From positions 96,833,767-96,897,766 of the forward strand of contig NC_083360.1 of the NCBI RefSeq assembly GCF_030254825.1: DNA of 64,000 bases, given 5' to 3'. A program made the position numbers and the translations under genes. The stretch is from Meriones unguiculatus. Lineage: Eukaryota; Chordata; Mammalia; Rodentia; Muridae. Below the pieces are notes generated by a model. That model was given only the letters and a program-made list of their open reading frames with translations, was not told the origin of the DNA and did not search any database. Below are positions 1 through 11,901 of this stretch, piece after piece; position 1 is the first letter of the stretch; every line of letters begins with the position of its first letter.

Positions 1-1300
1 AGGGAAGGCTACATAAGAGAATCTAGACTAAGAATATTTTCTAGAGTCCAGGCAAAACATGGATGTCATGGCAGCTTTAGGCATAAATGATTTCATAACT
101 TTATCTTCTCTAGGGGGGGAAAGGTGCATGTGTTCAGTCTAAACTCTAAGAAAACTGGCCAGTCCAATCTCTATCTAAGGGAGAATGGTAGAGAACTGTT
201 TTCCGTGGATACAGAATGGGGTTTTGAAAGGATGGAGGAGAACCCATTGTCTAAGGATGCACTTTCAGGTGCTCTACTGATAACTCGATCATGGCAGAGC
301 TAAAGGGGAGGCTTCCCAAGCCCCAACGTCTGTCTGGGTGGCCTGGTACACAGCTGGCAGGGCTGGGTACGGAGCTTCTCTACTTCTCTTGAGAAATGAT
401 GTCTTAGAACAATGGTTCTCAACCACAAGGTCACATGGGACTCACACCGAGGCGCTGTGAAAACACAGGTGTCTGGCCCACGCCTTTGGAGTTCGCATAA
501 TCATCCTAGGAGTTTGCCTGACTAACCAGCTCCCAGGCAACACTCTTATTGCTGACCACCCCACAACCATGTTTTAAGAGCCATCCTCCTGAGTATGAAT
601 AAGTGGTCTTCTTGGGCTTTGCAATAAAGGTTGGGTGCCACGGAGTTTAAGATGAAATGGGCCAAGATGGTCTTCTGGCAAGGTAGGTTGCAAGCTTAAT
701 GGAAAAAGAGATCCTCTGCGTTAGGTGATAAAGATAAGAACAGCTAGCTGTTTCTGACACTTTCTCTGTACTGCACTAAGGTTTAATGCACATTATTCTA
801 CTTGGCATCTTACTGGGCAACAGTCAGTGTCTGATGCGCAGTGCAGATGCCAGCTCCGTGGGCACCAAGAGGGAGTGCTGTACCTTCTGCAGGCGGCTGT
901 GGTTGGCAGGGCTACGCAAGAGCAAACCGTCTCGCAGGAAGCACCTTTCTATGTGGACAAGCAGTCACCAGAGACCAGAGTTCTGCCTCACAGAACCTGC
1001 AGGAAACAGCCGAGAAAATGTGAGGGAGGGCCTGCGCTAACCGTCGCCGGTCTCGGCTGCAGAGAAGCCTGCACATGAGGCAGTTTATCAGCCCTGGGAC
1101 ACAGCAGAGCCCCTGGACACGAGGACCTCTCCTTGAGCGAGAGAGGAACACGACCTGGAGAGACATCAGACAAAGGCATTTCTAGTGTGTCCCCAGGAAG
1201 ATTAAGGACTACTGGTCAAGGTTTGATCTGGGACCATATGAAGGGGAGACAAAACCCAAAGTTAACAAAACAGATCTTTAAGAGTTTGGTAAGCTTGTTC
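1..1300. other. Intergenic, no gene seen
   Basis: Apart from the weak hAT-like piece at 413-595, no coding exon or clear repeat was recognised. Open frames of 60-85 codons on both strands look like chance. Confidence 0.6.
413..595 (+). mobile_element. Possible degenerate hAT-like fragment
   Basis: Starts CAATGGTTCTCAACC, close to the hAT-Charlie terminus, followed by degraded sequence ending near CATCCTCCTGAG. Only the end motif is persuasive. Confidence 0.3.
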
Positions 1301-1310
1301 CCTGCTATTC

Positions 1311-1366
1311 TTCCTTCCTTCCTTCCTTCCTTCCTTCCTTCCTTTCTTTCTTTTTTCCTTCCTTCC
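1311..1366 (-). repeat. (TTCC)n tract, tail of an antisense B1
   Basis: TTCC/TTTC tandem next to the antisense B1 at 1376, likely its expanded A-rich tail. Confidence 0.9.
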
Positions 1367-1375
1367 TCCCCCCCC

Positions 1376-1496
1376 CAAGACAGGGTTTCTCTGTGTAGCC
1401 TTGGCTGTCCTGGAACTAGCTGTGTAGACCAGGCTGGCCTTGAACTCAGAGACCTGCCTGCCTCTGCCTCCCAAGTGCTGGGATTAAAGACATGCC
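1376..1496 (-). mobile_element. B1 SINE (antisense)
   Basis: Near-complete B1 in reverse: GACAGGGTTTCTCTGTGTAG ... CCAAGTGCTGGGATTAAAGA. Confidence 0.9.
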
Positions 1497-1887
1497 CCAA
1501 TATGCTCATGTTCTCTGCTACTCTTAAGAACAGTGCTTTCCATTCAGGGCCCCCAAGCCACATAGAGGCAGGTTACAGGGTGCCTTGAGGAGGGTAAGAC
1601 TGCAGACAGGCTTTCAGGCAGAGCCCTCCGTCCTCACAGCTCGCCAGTGCCGCCGAGCTCCTGGTTCCTCCTGTTATTTGCTTCACTGTCACGATCTTAA
1701 GTGTACACAGAGATGGCTGCTGCTTTTTCATATTCTCTAGTTTTTCTCATCTTTTTTTTTAACTGAAGCAAAAAAATGCACACATACAACTGAAACCACT
1801 GAAGCCATTCATAATCTAATGATAACTATAATAACTGTTCTTTTCTGAACAGCAGAAATGAAGGGACAGGCTTCACTTAGAAATTAC

Positions 1888-1975
1888 AGGGATTGGGAGG
1901 GAACGAGGGGGGCTATGGCTGGAATATAAAGTAAATAACCTGTGATTAATGTAAAAAAAATAATTATAAAAAGAG
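1888..1975 (+). mobile_element. L1 3' end fragment
   Basis: GATTGGGAGGGAACGAGG...GGCTATGGCTGGAATATAAAGTAAATAA followed by an A-rich tail matches the L1 3' ends elsewhere in the window. It is 5' truncated to under 100 bases. Confidence 0.7.
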
Positions 1976-2521
1976 ATCACAGTAACTTATATATTACAGT
2001 ACAGCTACTATAATTTTTACAATGATAAAGAACACCTTTGTGCCTGGAAAACTCTTCATGAAATTTCAAGCCCTTTGTTATTAAACCTGTACAGTAAATG
2101 GTGGCTTGAGTTTAGAACGGTAATACATTTTATTTCTGTCCATACTGCCTTGGAGATTACATAATAAAAATAGCCAATTTAAAGCTGAGTGTGGTGGGGG
2201 CTAAAGAAAAGGTGAGGTGTGGTAGCTAACATCTGAGTGTCCACACGGGCGGACCATGGCAGTAGGCTTGCCAGAAATGGACAGCCTGGTCTAAATAGAA
2301 TCTCCACGTGAGCCTGGACCACAAAGTAAGATCTTGACATAGGAAAAAAAAAATCTATTTAGCTGTTCAAACTTAAAATACTTCTGAGGTGGAATCCTAC
2401 ACGCTTACTTGGTTAAAGCTTCTAAAGACAGGCTGAAAGTTAGTCCCCATCAAGCTGCCCAGGTTGACCTGTCAAGCTTTGTGTTTATGAAATCAGATGG
2501 AAGATCAAGAGACCTAAGGGT

Positions 2522-2600
2522 GCTGTGCATGGTGGTGCTTGCCTTTAATTCCAGCACTCAGGCACAGAGGAAGGCAGGTCGCTGTGAGCTGGGCCTAGGT
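2522..2600 (+). mobile_element. B1-like SINE fragment (sense)
   Basis: GCATGGTGGTGCTTGCCTTTAATTCCAGCAC followed by a diverged body; partial. Confidence 0.55.
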
Positions 2601-3364
2601 AACTGCTTTGATTAGCAATCTTGAAATTAACCTCAGGAATTACTTTTAATGTTTAATTACTTTTAAAGTTTACTTTTAATCACTTTTAATAAATGTTTTC
2701 ATTCATTCCTGAAGAATTTCATACACTATATTTTGATCATATTCTTTCATTTCTCCCAGCCTCTCCTCCACCTCCCTACCCACCCACTCTCTCTTAAAAA
2801 AAAAAAAATCACACACCGTGGAGTCCAACTTGTCTTGTTGGGCGACTCCTAGGACTTACATCTTAATTTGGAAGGGCAGCGGCCAGCACACAGTCCCTGA
2901 AAGCTGGCTTCTCTGGTGGCAAACTTCAGTCACTGTCCCAGGTGAGATGCCTTCCCACCATCAGATGTGAAGAGCAGGATTCCCTCTGCTACCCACCATC
3001 TGCCACAGCGTCTCGGGGTTCTGCTTCCCTCCAAAGGGGAAGCCTGCCCCATCTCAGTCACACCCAGTAGCTCCTGGCCACCTAGCTGACCGTGCGCACT
3101 ACATGAGGTAGACCTGCGTTCCCCAGACAGAGCATCATCGGTTAAGACGATCCCGGACTAAACAATCACAAATAATGCCTCTGTAAGCACATATGTATTA
3201 CTGCTCGTGGACAGGCATGCAAACTTCCTCATGAAAATCCATTCTCTAACAGGAATCTTCAATACAAATTCCTTTTCCTACTTGCTCAGAAAACAAATAA
3301 GCAAACAAGACAAAAACAAACAAACAAAACCCTCTATTTGGTGCCTTCCTTTTTCTTATAATTC

Positions 3365-3935
3365 ATTATCAAATCTTTTTTAAATTTTAATTTTTTATAT
3401 TAATTACAGTTTATTCACTTTGTATCCCAGCTGCAGCCCCCTCTCTTGTTCCCTCCCAATCCCCCCTCCCTCCCTCTTCTCCTCTCATGCCCCTCTCCAA
3501 ATCCACTGATGGGGAGATCCTCCTCTCCTTCCCTCTGACCCTAGCTTATCAGGTCTCATCAGGACTGGCTACATTGTCTGCCTCTGTGGCCTAGCAAGGC
3601 TGCTCCTCCCTCATGGGGGAGGGTGGTCAAAGAGCCAGCCACTGAGTTCATGTTAGAGACAGTCCCTATTTCCCTTACTAGGGAACTCCCTTGGACACTG
3701 AGCTGCCATGGGCTATATCTGTGCAAGGGTTCTAGGTACTGTCCATGCATGGTCCTTGGTTGGAGTATCAGTCTCAGAAAAGACCCCTGTGTCCAGATAA
3801 GATATATTTGGTCCTTGTGGAGCTCCTCTCCTCTCCTCTCCAGATCTTACTATCTCCCCCTTCTTTCATAAGATTCACTGCACTCTGCCCAAAGTTTGAT
3901 TATGAGTCTCAGCATCTGCTTTGATACACTGCTGA
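3365..3935 (-). mobile_element. L1 3' end (antisense)
   Basis: Starts with the reverse of an A-rich tail, then ATTACAGTTTATTCACTTTG and CCCTCCCAATCCCCCCTCC, and runs through the L1 3' UTR (GTCCTTGGTTGGAGTATCAG). It reaches about 570 bases. No ORF2 coding capacity is left in the readable part. Confidence 0.75.
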
Positions 3936-5289
3936 TCATATCTTTTTTAACTCCTCTATCAAACTACGCCCAGAATCTTACCACCTCTGTTCCCTGCCCT
4001 GGTCTAAGCACTTTCTCCTCTTCCTTGTACCGTTTAGGGTGGCATCCGAACTGCCTCACCCTTGTCGCTCACAGTTTATTCTCAGAAGAGCAGATGGACA
4101 GACCCTGTTAAAATCCAAGGCAGATCCTTGTGGGGCTTGTGGACAGTGCCTCCAGGGGACTTGACATGGGGCTAGCGAGATGGAGCATGTTCAAACCCCA
4201 GGAATCTCAAACCTGAGATTTAAAATCTCATCCTGGGAATGGAAGGTGTGGGAGCAAGCTTTCTCCTGGTTTCCATGCCTGCCTCAGGAGCACAGGACAC
4301 AAGCCCCAGGTGGCCACAGGTAGTCACGTGAGCTTGTCACCTGTTATCTTTCCGCATGTAAACAGAGCAAGCATCCTAAGTCCCAGCCAATGAGACACAC
4401 TCATCCTCCCACTGCCCAAGGTTTATAAGTCCCTGTTTCACCTGAAATAAAACAGGCAGCACCTTCATTAGAAGGTGGCATCTGAGACTGGCTGTGGAAA
4501 GAAGGGCCTCCCTTCTCCCTGAAGAATTCATTGCTGGAGCCCCGGACTCGACTGCCGACTATGCAGTCATCACCTCCCAGGCACCTCCAGCTTCTGCCTT
4601 TCCCCTCTAACCACTGCAGTGACGATCTTCAGGAGTGAGCTGTCCCTGCAGCCGCTGCAGGCTCGCTGGTGACAGGCCAGGCCCTTGTAAACACCTCCCG
4701 AGCCCTGAGCTCCCCTTCCCCGCACCCCGGGCTGGACTGGAGATCTTGTGACAGGAACTTCATTCCACACTCACTTGGAGACCCTGCACCTCCTCCTTTT
4801 CTTCCCAGAAACCAGCGGTGCTCTGATCTTCTGGGGCAGAAACGCGCACTTCCGGCCCAGACCCTGTCATTCCGTATGTTAAACCACAGAGTGGCTTCCA
4901 TCTTGCTTAGAGTCAATCATACTCCAGACAAAAGACTTCTGTGTCCTCCTGTCCACCCACCCACACATTTCCGTCTCTTTGGCGTGCTGAGATGGGGCTT
5001 ACTCTGTTACCGGCTCTCAACCTGGCTGGCGGTGGTCTTTTTCCTGAGAGGCCACCTGGGTTATTCTGACCTCATCTTCCCAGTGTCCGTCCCCTTCTTG
5101 ACTGGGTCACACTGGCCTATGCACTGATCCCAAAGCTTGTCAGGCATGCGACCACCTGTGGCCTTTACATCTGCAGTTGAATGTTTCTCCCTATGTCAGT
5201 CTCTGACCTCTCACCTTCTGTCATTATTGAAATGTCACCTTCTCAACGATGCTTCCCTGACCACTGTACTCTGAACCCTTTATTGTCTC

Positions 5290-5510
5290 TGCAGCACTCA
5301 ACACATGCACGTGTTCACATGCACACAGACACACCACCCATGTATATGTGCTCCCACGCACACACAGAGCCAGACACACACACACCACATGCACGTGTGC
5401 TCACGTGCACACACACACATTCTCTCACATGCTCACACAGACACACTCACACACATCATACAGGCACATATGTTTACATGCACACACACTCTCACACAGG
5501 CATTGCTGTT
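5290..5510 (+). repeat. CA-rich microsatellite cluster
   Basis: Interrupted (CA)n and CACATG units over about 220 bases. Open frames across it are artefacts of the repeat. Confidence 0.9.
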
Positions 5511-6229
5511 GCTTATTGCTTTATTATTTATTTCCCCCATGGACTAAACAAGATATGAAATCAGATCTTTTGTCATTTTGGTTCACTGGGTTTTCCTGAC
5601 ACTAGAAGTGGGGCTAGGTTATCACACAAGCTCTGGAGATATTGGCTTAATGGATGAATTCATCTCTACTCAAAAACTAAGAACAAAACAAACACCCACA
5701 AAGAGCAATCCTGAAGAAAATCCCCAAGAGCTCTTTGGCCTCAGAGAAGCAGAACTTATAGAAGGAGAAGATGGTTTTGGTTTTCCCCTTCTTTTCTGAA
5801 AGTATTTAACAGACTGGCCATGCCTGGCCCCAGGAATCTCTTCCAAATGCTTAACATGCCCTCATGAGAACACGGAGGGGAATGGCAAGTGGGTACCTGG
5901 AGAAGGGGCAAGCAAGAAAAGGGGAAGGAGTGGACAAGAAAATGGAAGGTCAAGGACTCCCTGGATACACAATCCACAGAAACAGGATTTGCCCTAGTCT
6001 TTTGGCCTCAAGCAGGTCCTGGAGCAGGTTCTCTGTCTGTCTCTGTTCTTTGGATCTTACGATCACAGTTTCTTCATCTCCAAAAGGTCCTCTGCCCAGC
6101 TGCATCACTATGGGCTTCTTCAAGTTTTAACTGTGTCCTCACTACAAGTTGTCACCACTGGAGCTGGAAATGTGGCCAATTAACACAGGAGCACTTTCTT
6201 AGCAAGTACCAAGCGCTGTACTTAGTCTG

Positions 6230-6352
6230 TAATACCTCTAAACCACGTGTGCACACCTGCAATCCTAACCCTGGGAAACGGAGGCAGGAAAATCAGGAGT
6301 TCGTCCCCAATCACATAGAGAGTGTAAGGCTGGCCTTGGCAGCACCCAGTGC

Positions 6353-6399
<47 letters not shown>

Positions 6400-6985
6400 G
6401 TGGCAGGTGCAAAGCCCTATTTTTGATCCCCAGTAAATGGGTTTATCTATGGTGATACATGCATATCATCCCAGCACTGGGAGACAGAGACAAAAGGATC
6501 AGGAGTTCAAAGTCACCCTGGGTGATACAATGAATTTCAGGCCAGCCTAGGATACATGAATCCCTCAAAAGGGGAGAGAGAGAGATTGCCCATGACTAAG
6601 GTGTTTGCCATGCAAGCAGGAGGGCCTGAATTCCACCCCGAACACAAGTAAAAAAGCTAGGCATGGTAGTGAATACTTATAATCTTAGAGCTAGGGAGGC
6701 AGAGGCACACAGCTCCCTGGACTTGGTGGCCAGACAGCCTCATCTGCTCCACAAGCTCCAGGTGAGTGGGAGACCCTGCCTCAAGTACACAAGGCTGGGG
6801 CAGAGAAAACGGCTGTGTAGAAAAGATAACCCCAACTGAGATAACCAGCACCATACAAAATCTAGGCATGGCTGTGTGTGTCTGTCGCCCCAGAATTCCG
6901 GGTGGAGGTAGGCAGATCTCGTGTGAGAGTGTTTTACAGCCAGCTTAGCCTAAATAGTGAGTTTAAGGTTCAATGGGAGACAAAG
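6230..6985 (+). mobile_element. Cluster of B4/ID-like SINE pieces with a (TG)n tract
   Basis: Three to four successive diverged units contain GCACACCTGCAATCCTAACC, CATATCATCCCAGCACTGGG, AGGCATGGTAGTGAATACTT and AGGCATGGCTGTGTGTGTCT. A pure (TG)n microsatellite lies at 6354-6396. Confidence 0.6.
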
Positions 6986-7208
6986 TCCTTCTCTGGCCTC
7001 CACATGCATGAGCACGGCCTCACCTGCACATGTACAGCTGAACATACATCATACTCCCACACACAGAGCCAATGGGGGAGGGGAGGACAAAGCGGTTGTC
7101 TCTTCAGGAACCAAAGTCAAGGTTGACCTCTGGCCTCCAGTCACATGTGCGTATACATAAACACATACAGACACAGACACACACTCATTCCATCTTTTAA
7201 TAATGCCT

Positions 7209-7370
7209 TTTTTGTTTTTTTTTTTTTCGAGACAGGGTTTCTCCGTGTAGCCTTGGCTGTCCTGGAACTCACTCTGTAGACCAGGCCAGCCTTGAACTCT
7301 AGAGATTTATTTGCCTACCCCTGCCTCCTGGGTGCTGGGATTGAAGACATGTGGCACCCCTGCCCGGCTG
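7209..7370 (-). mobile_element. B1 SINE (antisense)
   Basis: T-rich tail, then CGAGACAGGGTTTCTCCGTG through GTGCTGGGATTGAAGACATG and CTGCCCGGCTG. Confidence 0.9.
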
Positions 7371-9119
7371 ATAATGTCTTAAGGAATACTGCATCTTTCT
7401 GTTGTTTGTTTGTTTGTTTGTTTTTAAGGTGGCAAACAACACTCAGGCACAGTCCACCAGGCTCCAGAACAGTCTGGAGGAAGGTGAAAGTCAGCTTTCA
7501 GACAATCAAGACTAAACGGCTGAGGTGGGGAGGAGCTAGGCCAAGGTACCGAGAAAAGGGAAATCCAGGAAAACCCCTCCTCCTTCGCTCTGCGCTGTGT
7601 GTGCAGAGCCTGAGACCTCTGTGACCCTCTCTCCGGACACTCGGACCAGGCATCACAAGGACCAACAGAATACAACCAGGCTGCAGAAAAGCAGCTGAGG
7701 CAGGCTTACAGCACTAGGTGGGCAGAAACTGCTGGAAACTGAAGACTGCGGAGCTGCCACGGGCTCCAGGCCGCTGTGCAGCAATTCCCACGGAACTGAG
7801 GGCTGCGTGAAGTCTGCGTGGGGGCTCCCGGGAGTGTGTGCTGTGAGAGCCTGAGTGAGGCCCCACCTTTGAAGCTCCGCCCTGACTGCCTGGCATTGGT
7901 GATCTGCCAATAGAGCTGCCCGCTGCCACAGCAACCAAACAGCTTGCTAGGGGTCAGGGAAGGCACGTGAGGGGACTCTGTGGGACCCAGCAATCAAGCT
8001 CATGGATTTTCACATCTCACATCTCCTCTACCCCTACATGTTTATTCCTTATTTATTTTTTTAAGACCTAGAACTAAAAAGGACAAAGGAAGGAAAGATC
8101 TTTTTAAGAAATAAAATAGCAAAATTCTCCAATTCCTTCCGCTTTTTGTATCAGAATGGTAGCATGTGGGGGATCTTTCCTGGCCTCTCTTCTCCCTTCG
8201 AGGCTCCCAGCCCCATCACAAGGCTCTCCTGAGCATCCATGCAAAAGCAGGCGTGGGGATGAGCTGTGTGGGACAGCACCAAGTCCAAGTCTGCTTGAGG
8301 AGCATGCGTGCTTTCCTTGCACACATTTTGCTTCTGCATGGTGTACGCTGGTGTACGCTTTTTCAAGTGACCTTTTTCTTTTTTGTATTTCAGATCTTAT
8401 TAAACTTATTTACCTGAAATAAATGTTTACACATAGGACAAACAGATACAGGATTTCAAGTAACTTATGGGATAGTCATTATCTGTTAAAAATATTCCTT
8501 CTGCCACACACACACAGTCTTTCCTTTTTGCAGTATAAAAGCTAGATGCAAACTCTGTGGATGAAGACGGGAGACACACCTGTTCACAGTTCAGGTAAAT
8601 GACGCAAACAAAAGCTGTCCCCCCCCCCCCCCCCGGGCAAAAGGATGCCCGTGTGTCTCGGGGGGACTGTGCAGCTCACGCTCACACCACATCATCTCTT
8701 CTTTCCTTTGCCTTCTTCACTCTCATTCCTTGCTGAAGACTTGGGTCAGCACCTCCTGGTTTCTGTGTCCTTGTTTTTAGTTTGGATATCATTTCTGCTA
8801 CATACAGCATCACAGATTTACCTTGCTTATGGGAGTCTGCCTCCCCTCAGCTACAGTCTTCTTACTACCTAAATAAGCGGGATAGTTACAAATAACCTGT
8901 CCTGGTTGGCCAGGGACCACTCAGCTGCACAAGCCACCTCCACGGGAGCCCCCACAGCCACGGAAGCCCCAACAGCTGCCCAGCCCAGCAGGAGGAACAC
9001 CAGCTGGAAGTTGACTCGGAGCGCGGAGACCCTCAATTGAACTTTAAACTCTCCAGTCCACAGCACAGCATCATGTTATATCTTTGGATGCTAAGAGGAT
9101 TTGCTTGTTGTTTCGTTTG
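7371..9119. other. Intergenic, no gene seen
   Basis: Unique-looking DNA with a C16 run. Several overlapping short frames on both strands at 7.3-8.4 kb show no family resemblance. Confidence 0.55.
8619..8634. repeat. C16 homopolymer
   Basis: Sixteen consecutive C residues; its length is error-prone in sequencing. Confidence 0.95.
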
Positions 9120-9275
9120 GCTTTTGTCTGTTTGTTTTGAGACAATGCCTTATATAGTACAGGCTAGCTTCAGATTTACTAGGTAGCCAAGGATACCTCG
9201 AATTCTGATTCTGCCCACACCTCCCAAGCACCGGGATTATAGCCACGCACCACAACTCCCTGTGTACAAGGCACT
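9120..9275 (-). mobile_element. B1-like SINE (antisense, diverged)
   Basis: TTTTGAGACAATGCCTTATA ... CCAAGCACCGGGATTATAGC with many substitutions. Confidence 0.6.
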
Positions 9276-9384
9276 AGGGACAGCGCCCAAGGCTTCACCA
9301 TGCTAGGCAAGCTCTCCACCAATGGCGCTACATCTTCAGCCCATTTCTATTTCCTGCTATTCATCCTCAGTTTCTATGGACAAT

Positions 9385-9432
9385 TGTAATTATATAATAT
9401 ATATATAATATATATATTATATTTATATCACA
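9385..9432. repeat. AT-rich low-complexity tract
   Basis: (TA)n-like sequence near a small hairpin; no other function is seen. Confidence 0.8.
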
Positions 9433-9897
9433 TATAAAACACAGGGCTAGCTGGGCCCCCTCTCTTCATATCTGGGCATAATAACCCTCTCTGAACCAGG
9501 AGGCCCTTCCTGAGCATAGCTCTGTTACATCTCCTTGAAGCAACCCTGTGTCTACCATGTTGAGGACAGAATCCAGCTGGCTCTGTCCTAAGCACCACAG
9601 GACAATTAGACCACACTGTAAGTAAGTTCCATGAGCCCTGTAAATAGGCTTACAGAAAAATCACCCCACCTTGAACCCCTTAAGTCTCATTAGAAGTTAA
9701 TTTTTTCTGTTCCGTCATGTTTGTGGTGGTGTTCAAAGCTTATTACATGCCGATGTCATGTGATCTGCATAAATATTGTATGGCGGAAAAAATAATGTAT
9801 ATGTGGTAATTTTTATCAGACAAAAATTCTGTGTTTCTGGCTACTACCTATGTTGTGATTTTTAAAAATATTTTCAGACTTCCTTACCTTGTTATTT

Positions 9898-10077
9898 CAT
9901 GAGGGTTTTGCCTGCATGTATGCATAAGCATAACATGCATGCTTGGAGTCCTCCGAGGTCAGAGAGGCACTGGATACCCTCGGACTGGGATTTCAGACAG
10001 TTCGGATCCACCAGTGAGGGTAATGGAAGTTGAACCTGGGTCCACCTGTGCTCTTAACCACTGAGCCATTGCGCCCA
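9898..10077 (-). mobile_element. B2/B3-like SINE (antisense)
   Basis: GTTGAACCTGGGTCCACCTGTGCTCTTAACCACTGAGCC is the reverse of the B2 promoter half. Confidence 0.6.
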
Positions 10078-10246
10078 CTCCCACGCACTGATTTTTACTG
10101 TCATCCTTGTTCTTTCATATTGCAGTTATTTCCTCCAATCATTTTCCAATAAGAAAAAACAGTATCTATTTGTCATTTCTGCACCCTTTGGAAATCAGAA
10201 ACATGGGGAGATTGCCATTAACCTAATTTTGTTTTTGTTTTTGTGT

Positions 10247-10514
10247 TTTCGAGACAGGGTTTCTCTGTGACTGACCTAAAACTAATTCTGTAGACCTGAA
10301 CTCAAGAGCTCCATCTGCCCCTGCCTCCTGAGTGCTGGATTAAAGGTGTGCGCCCCCACTGCCTGGCTAAAATTGTGCTTGTTTATATTATATCTAGTTT
10401 ATTTTTGAAGCAGGGTCTCACCACGTAGCCGTGGCAAACCTGGAACTTGTACCAATTCCCCTGCTTCTGCCTCCTGAGCATTTTAGTAATAGGCACATGT
10501 CATAATACCCAGCT
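10247..10514 (-). mobile_element. Two antisense B1-like SINEs in tandem
   Basis: 10247-10368 is a B1 (GTTTTCGAGACAGGGTTTC ... GCCTGGCT). 10400-10514 is an older B1/PB1-like unit (GAAGCAGGGTCTCACCACGTAG). Confidence 0.7.
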
Positions 10515-11060
10515 CTGTGGTAACACAAGAATGGTTATTTATTGGATGACTGTTACAGAAAACAAAAAACATTACATAGTAGAGCAAATACAAAGAGATC
10601 TATAAGATCTTTTTAAAAAATTACCCAACACTTTCTTCCAAGTCCACTTATTTTGATTTTCCAGAAATGTGGGCATGAGATAAATGGATAAGAAACTTGA
10701 AAAGATGTTGTTTTGGGTTTGGGTGTAGTAGAGTACTTACTTACATGGACAAGGCCCTGGGGTCCAACTGCAGAAATATTAAACGATAAGATGGTATTAT
10801 GGGCAGGTTTATCATTAAGAAGGGTGCAGTTTTAAGATTTCCAAGATATCATAACTGAAAGTCACCTAACTGAGAAAAGGAAGACACTGAGTTAAAGCTA
10901 AACCTGAGCTTATAGTGCCTGTCTGAAAACCATTAGAGAGTATGGACTCAGGATAAGGAGAGAAAGGTAATATGATGGGCCCCAGGGGCACTCTGCTAGC
11001 CCAGGAGCCACATTGGCCACCTTTGACACACCCTCACCATCAACCAAAGATACAAGTTCC

Positions 11061-11176
11061 TGCTGGGTTTGGTGGCACACATTCTTGGGAAATAGAAGCA
11101 AGAGGATCTCTGTGGGTTCAAGTCCAGTCTGGTTTACATTGTGAGCTGCAGGACAGCCAGGGCCACATAAAGACCT

Positions 11177-11233
<57 letters not shown>
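11061..11233 (+). mobile_element. B1 SINE (sense) with (AAT)n tail
   Basis: TGCTGGGTTTGGTGGCACAC ... GACAGCCAGGGCCACAT followed by an (AAT)n microsatellite at 11179-11233 grown from the tail. It lies 100 bases upstream of the RPL32 retrocopy. Confidence 0.75.
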
Positions 11234-11330
11234 GTTGCTAAGAAGCTAGCCTTGTCTAACTGAGAGTTAGGGCCTTGGGGTTCTGATCATATTCATCAGA
11301 TTGGATTTAGATGTTTGGTCAGTAGATGCT

Positions 11331-11345
11331 AAGATAATCAGGAGC
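11331..11345 (+). repeat. Target-site duplication, left copy (RPL32 retrocopy)
   Basis: AAGATAATCAGGAGC occurs directly before the retrocopy 5' end and again directly after its poly(A) tail. This is the signature of L1-mediated insertion. Confidence 0.93.
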
Positions 11346-11872
11346 GCCTTCTTCCTTGGAGCTACCTACGAGGTGGCTGCCATCTGTTTTGAGGCAACAT
11401 GGCTGCCCTCCGGCCTCTGGTGAAGCCCAAGATCGTCAAAAAGAGGACCAAGAAGTTCATCAGGCACCAGTCAGACAGATACGTAAAAATTAAGCGAAAC
11501 TGGCGGAAACCCAGAGATATCAACAGCAGGGTTAGGAGAAGATTCAAGGGCCAGATCCTGATGCCCAACATTGGTTATAGGAGCAACAAGAAAAATAAGC
11601 ACATGCTGCCTAGTGGCTTCCAGAAGTTTCTGGTCCACATTGTCAAAGAGCTGGAGGTGCTGCTGATGTGCAACAAGTCTTACTGTGCTGAGATTGCTCA
11701 CAATGTGTCCTCCAAGAACCGGAAAGCCATCGTAGAAAGAGCAGCACAGCTGGCCATCAGAGTGACCAATCCCAACGCCAGGCTGTGCAGTGAAGAGAAT
11801 GAGTAGATAGATGGCTTGTGTCCGTGTTTTATTTGTGTTTGAAATAAAACCACAAAAACTGCCATGTTGATT
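11346..11872 (+). pseudogene. RPL32 processed retrocopy with an intact reading frame
   Basis: Intronless copy of the mRNA for large-subunit ribosomal protein L32. It begins with the pyrimidine-rich 5' end typical of ribosomal-protein mRNAs. An unbroken 135-codon frame runs at 11399-11806, followed by a short 3' UTR with AATAAA at 11843-11848 and a poly(A) tract. It starts MAALRPLVKPKIVKK and ends EENE, the full normal length. From memory of the family I count about eight substitutions, including Gly to Asp and Asp-Asn to Asn-Ser in the KPR segment, Gly to Arg in NIGY(G/R)S, and Arg to Cys near the end. The canonical gene has introns, and this copy has none. It is most likely a young pseudogene; expression from a nearby promoter is possible but unsupported. 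Confidence 0.95.
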
Positions 11873-11886
11873 AAAAAAAAAAAAAA

Positions 11887-11901
11887 AAGATAATCAGGAG
11901 C
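11887..11901 (+). repeat. Target-site duplication, right copy (RPL32 retrocopy)
   Basis: Identical 15-bp AAGATAATCAGGAGC after the poly(A) tract; the first two bases may be shared with the tail. Perfect identity suggests a recent insertion. Confidence 0.93.

Larger units (their letters stand above)
1976..5289. other. Intergenic, repeats only
   Basis: Outside the L1 and B1 fragments no gene is evident. A 152-codon frame at 4669-5127 shows no recognisable domain and overlaps frames on the other strand. Confidence 0.55.

Noticed and set aside
1133..1588. 151-codon frame with Ser/Phe/Leu-Pro repeats
   Set aside because: Created by the (TTCC)n tract and the antisense B1.
5181..5599. His/Thr-rich frames
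   Set aside because: Translations of the CA-rich microsatellite in three frames, not proteins.
5889..6455. 188-codon plus-strand frame
   Set aside because: It runs through SINE pieces and ends in a (TG)n tract giving a Cys/Val run; no domain.
10972..11241. Frame with a poly-Asn tail
   Set aside because: The Asn run is the (AAT)n tail of a B1 element.
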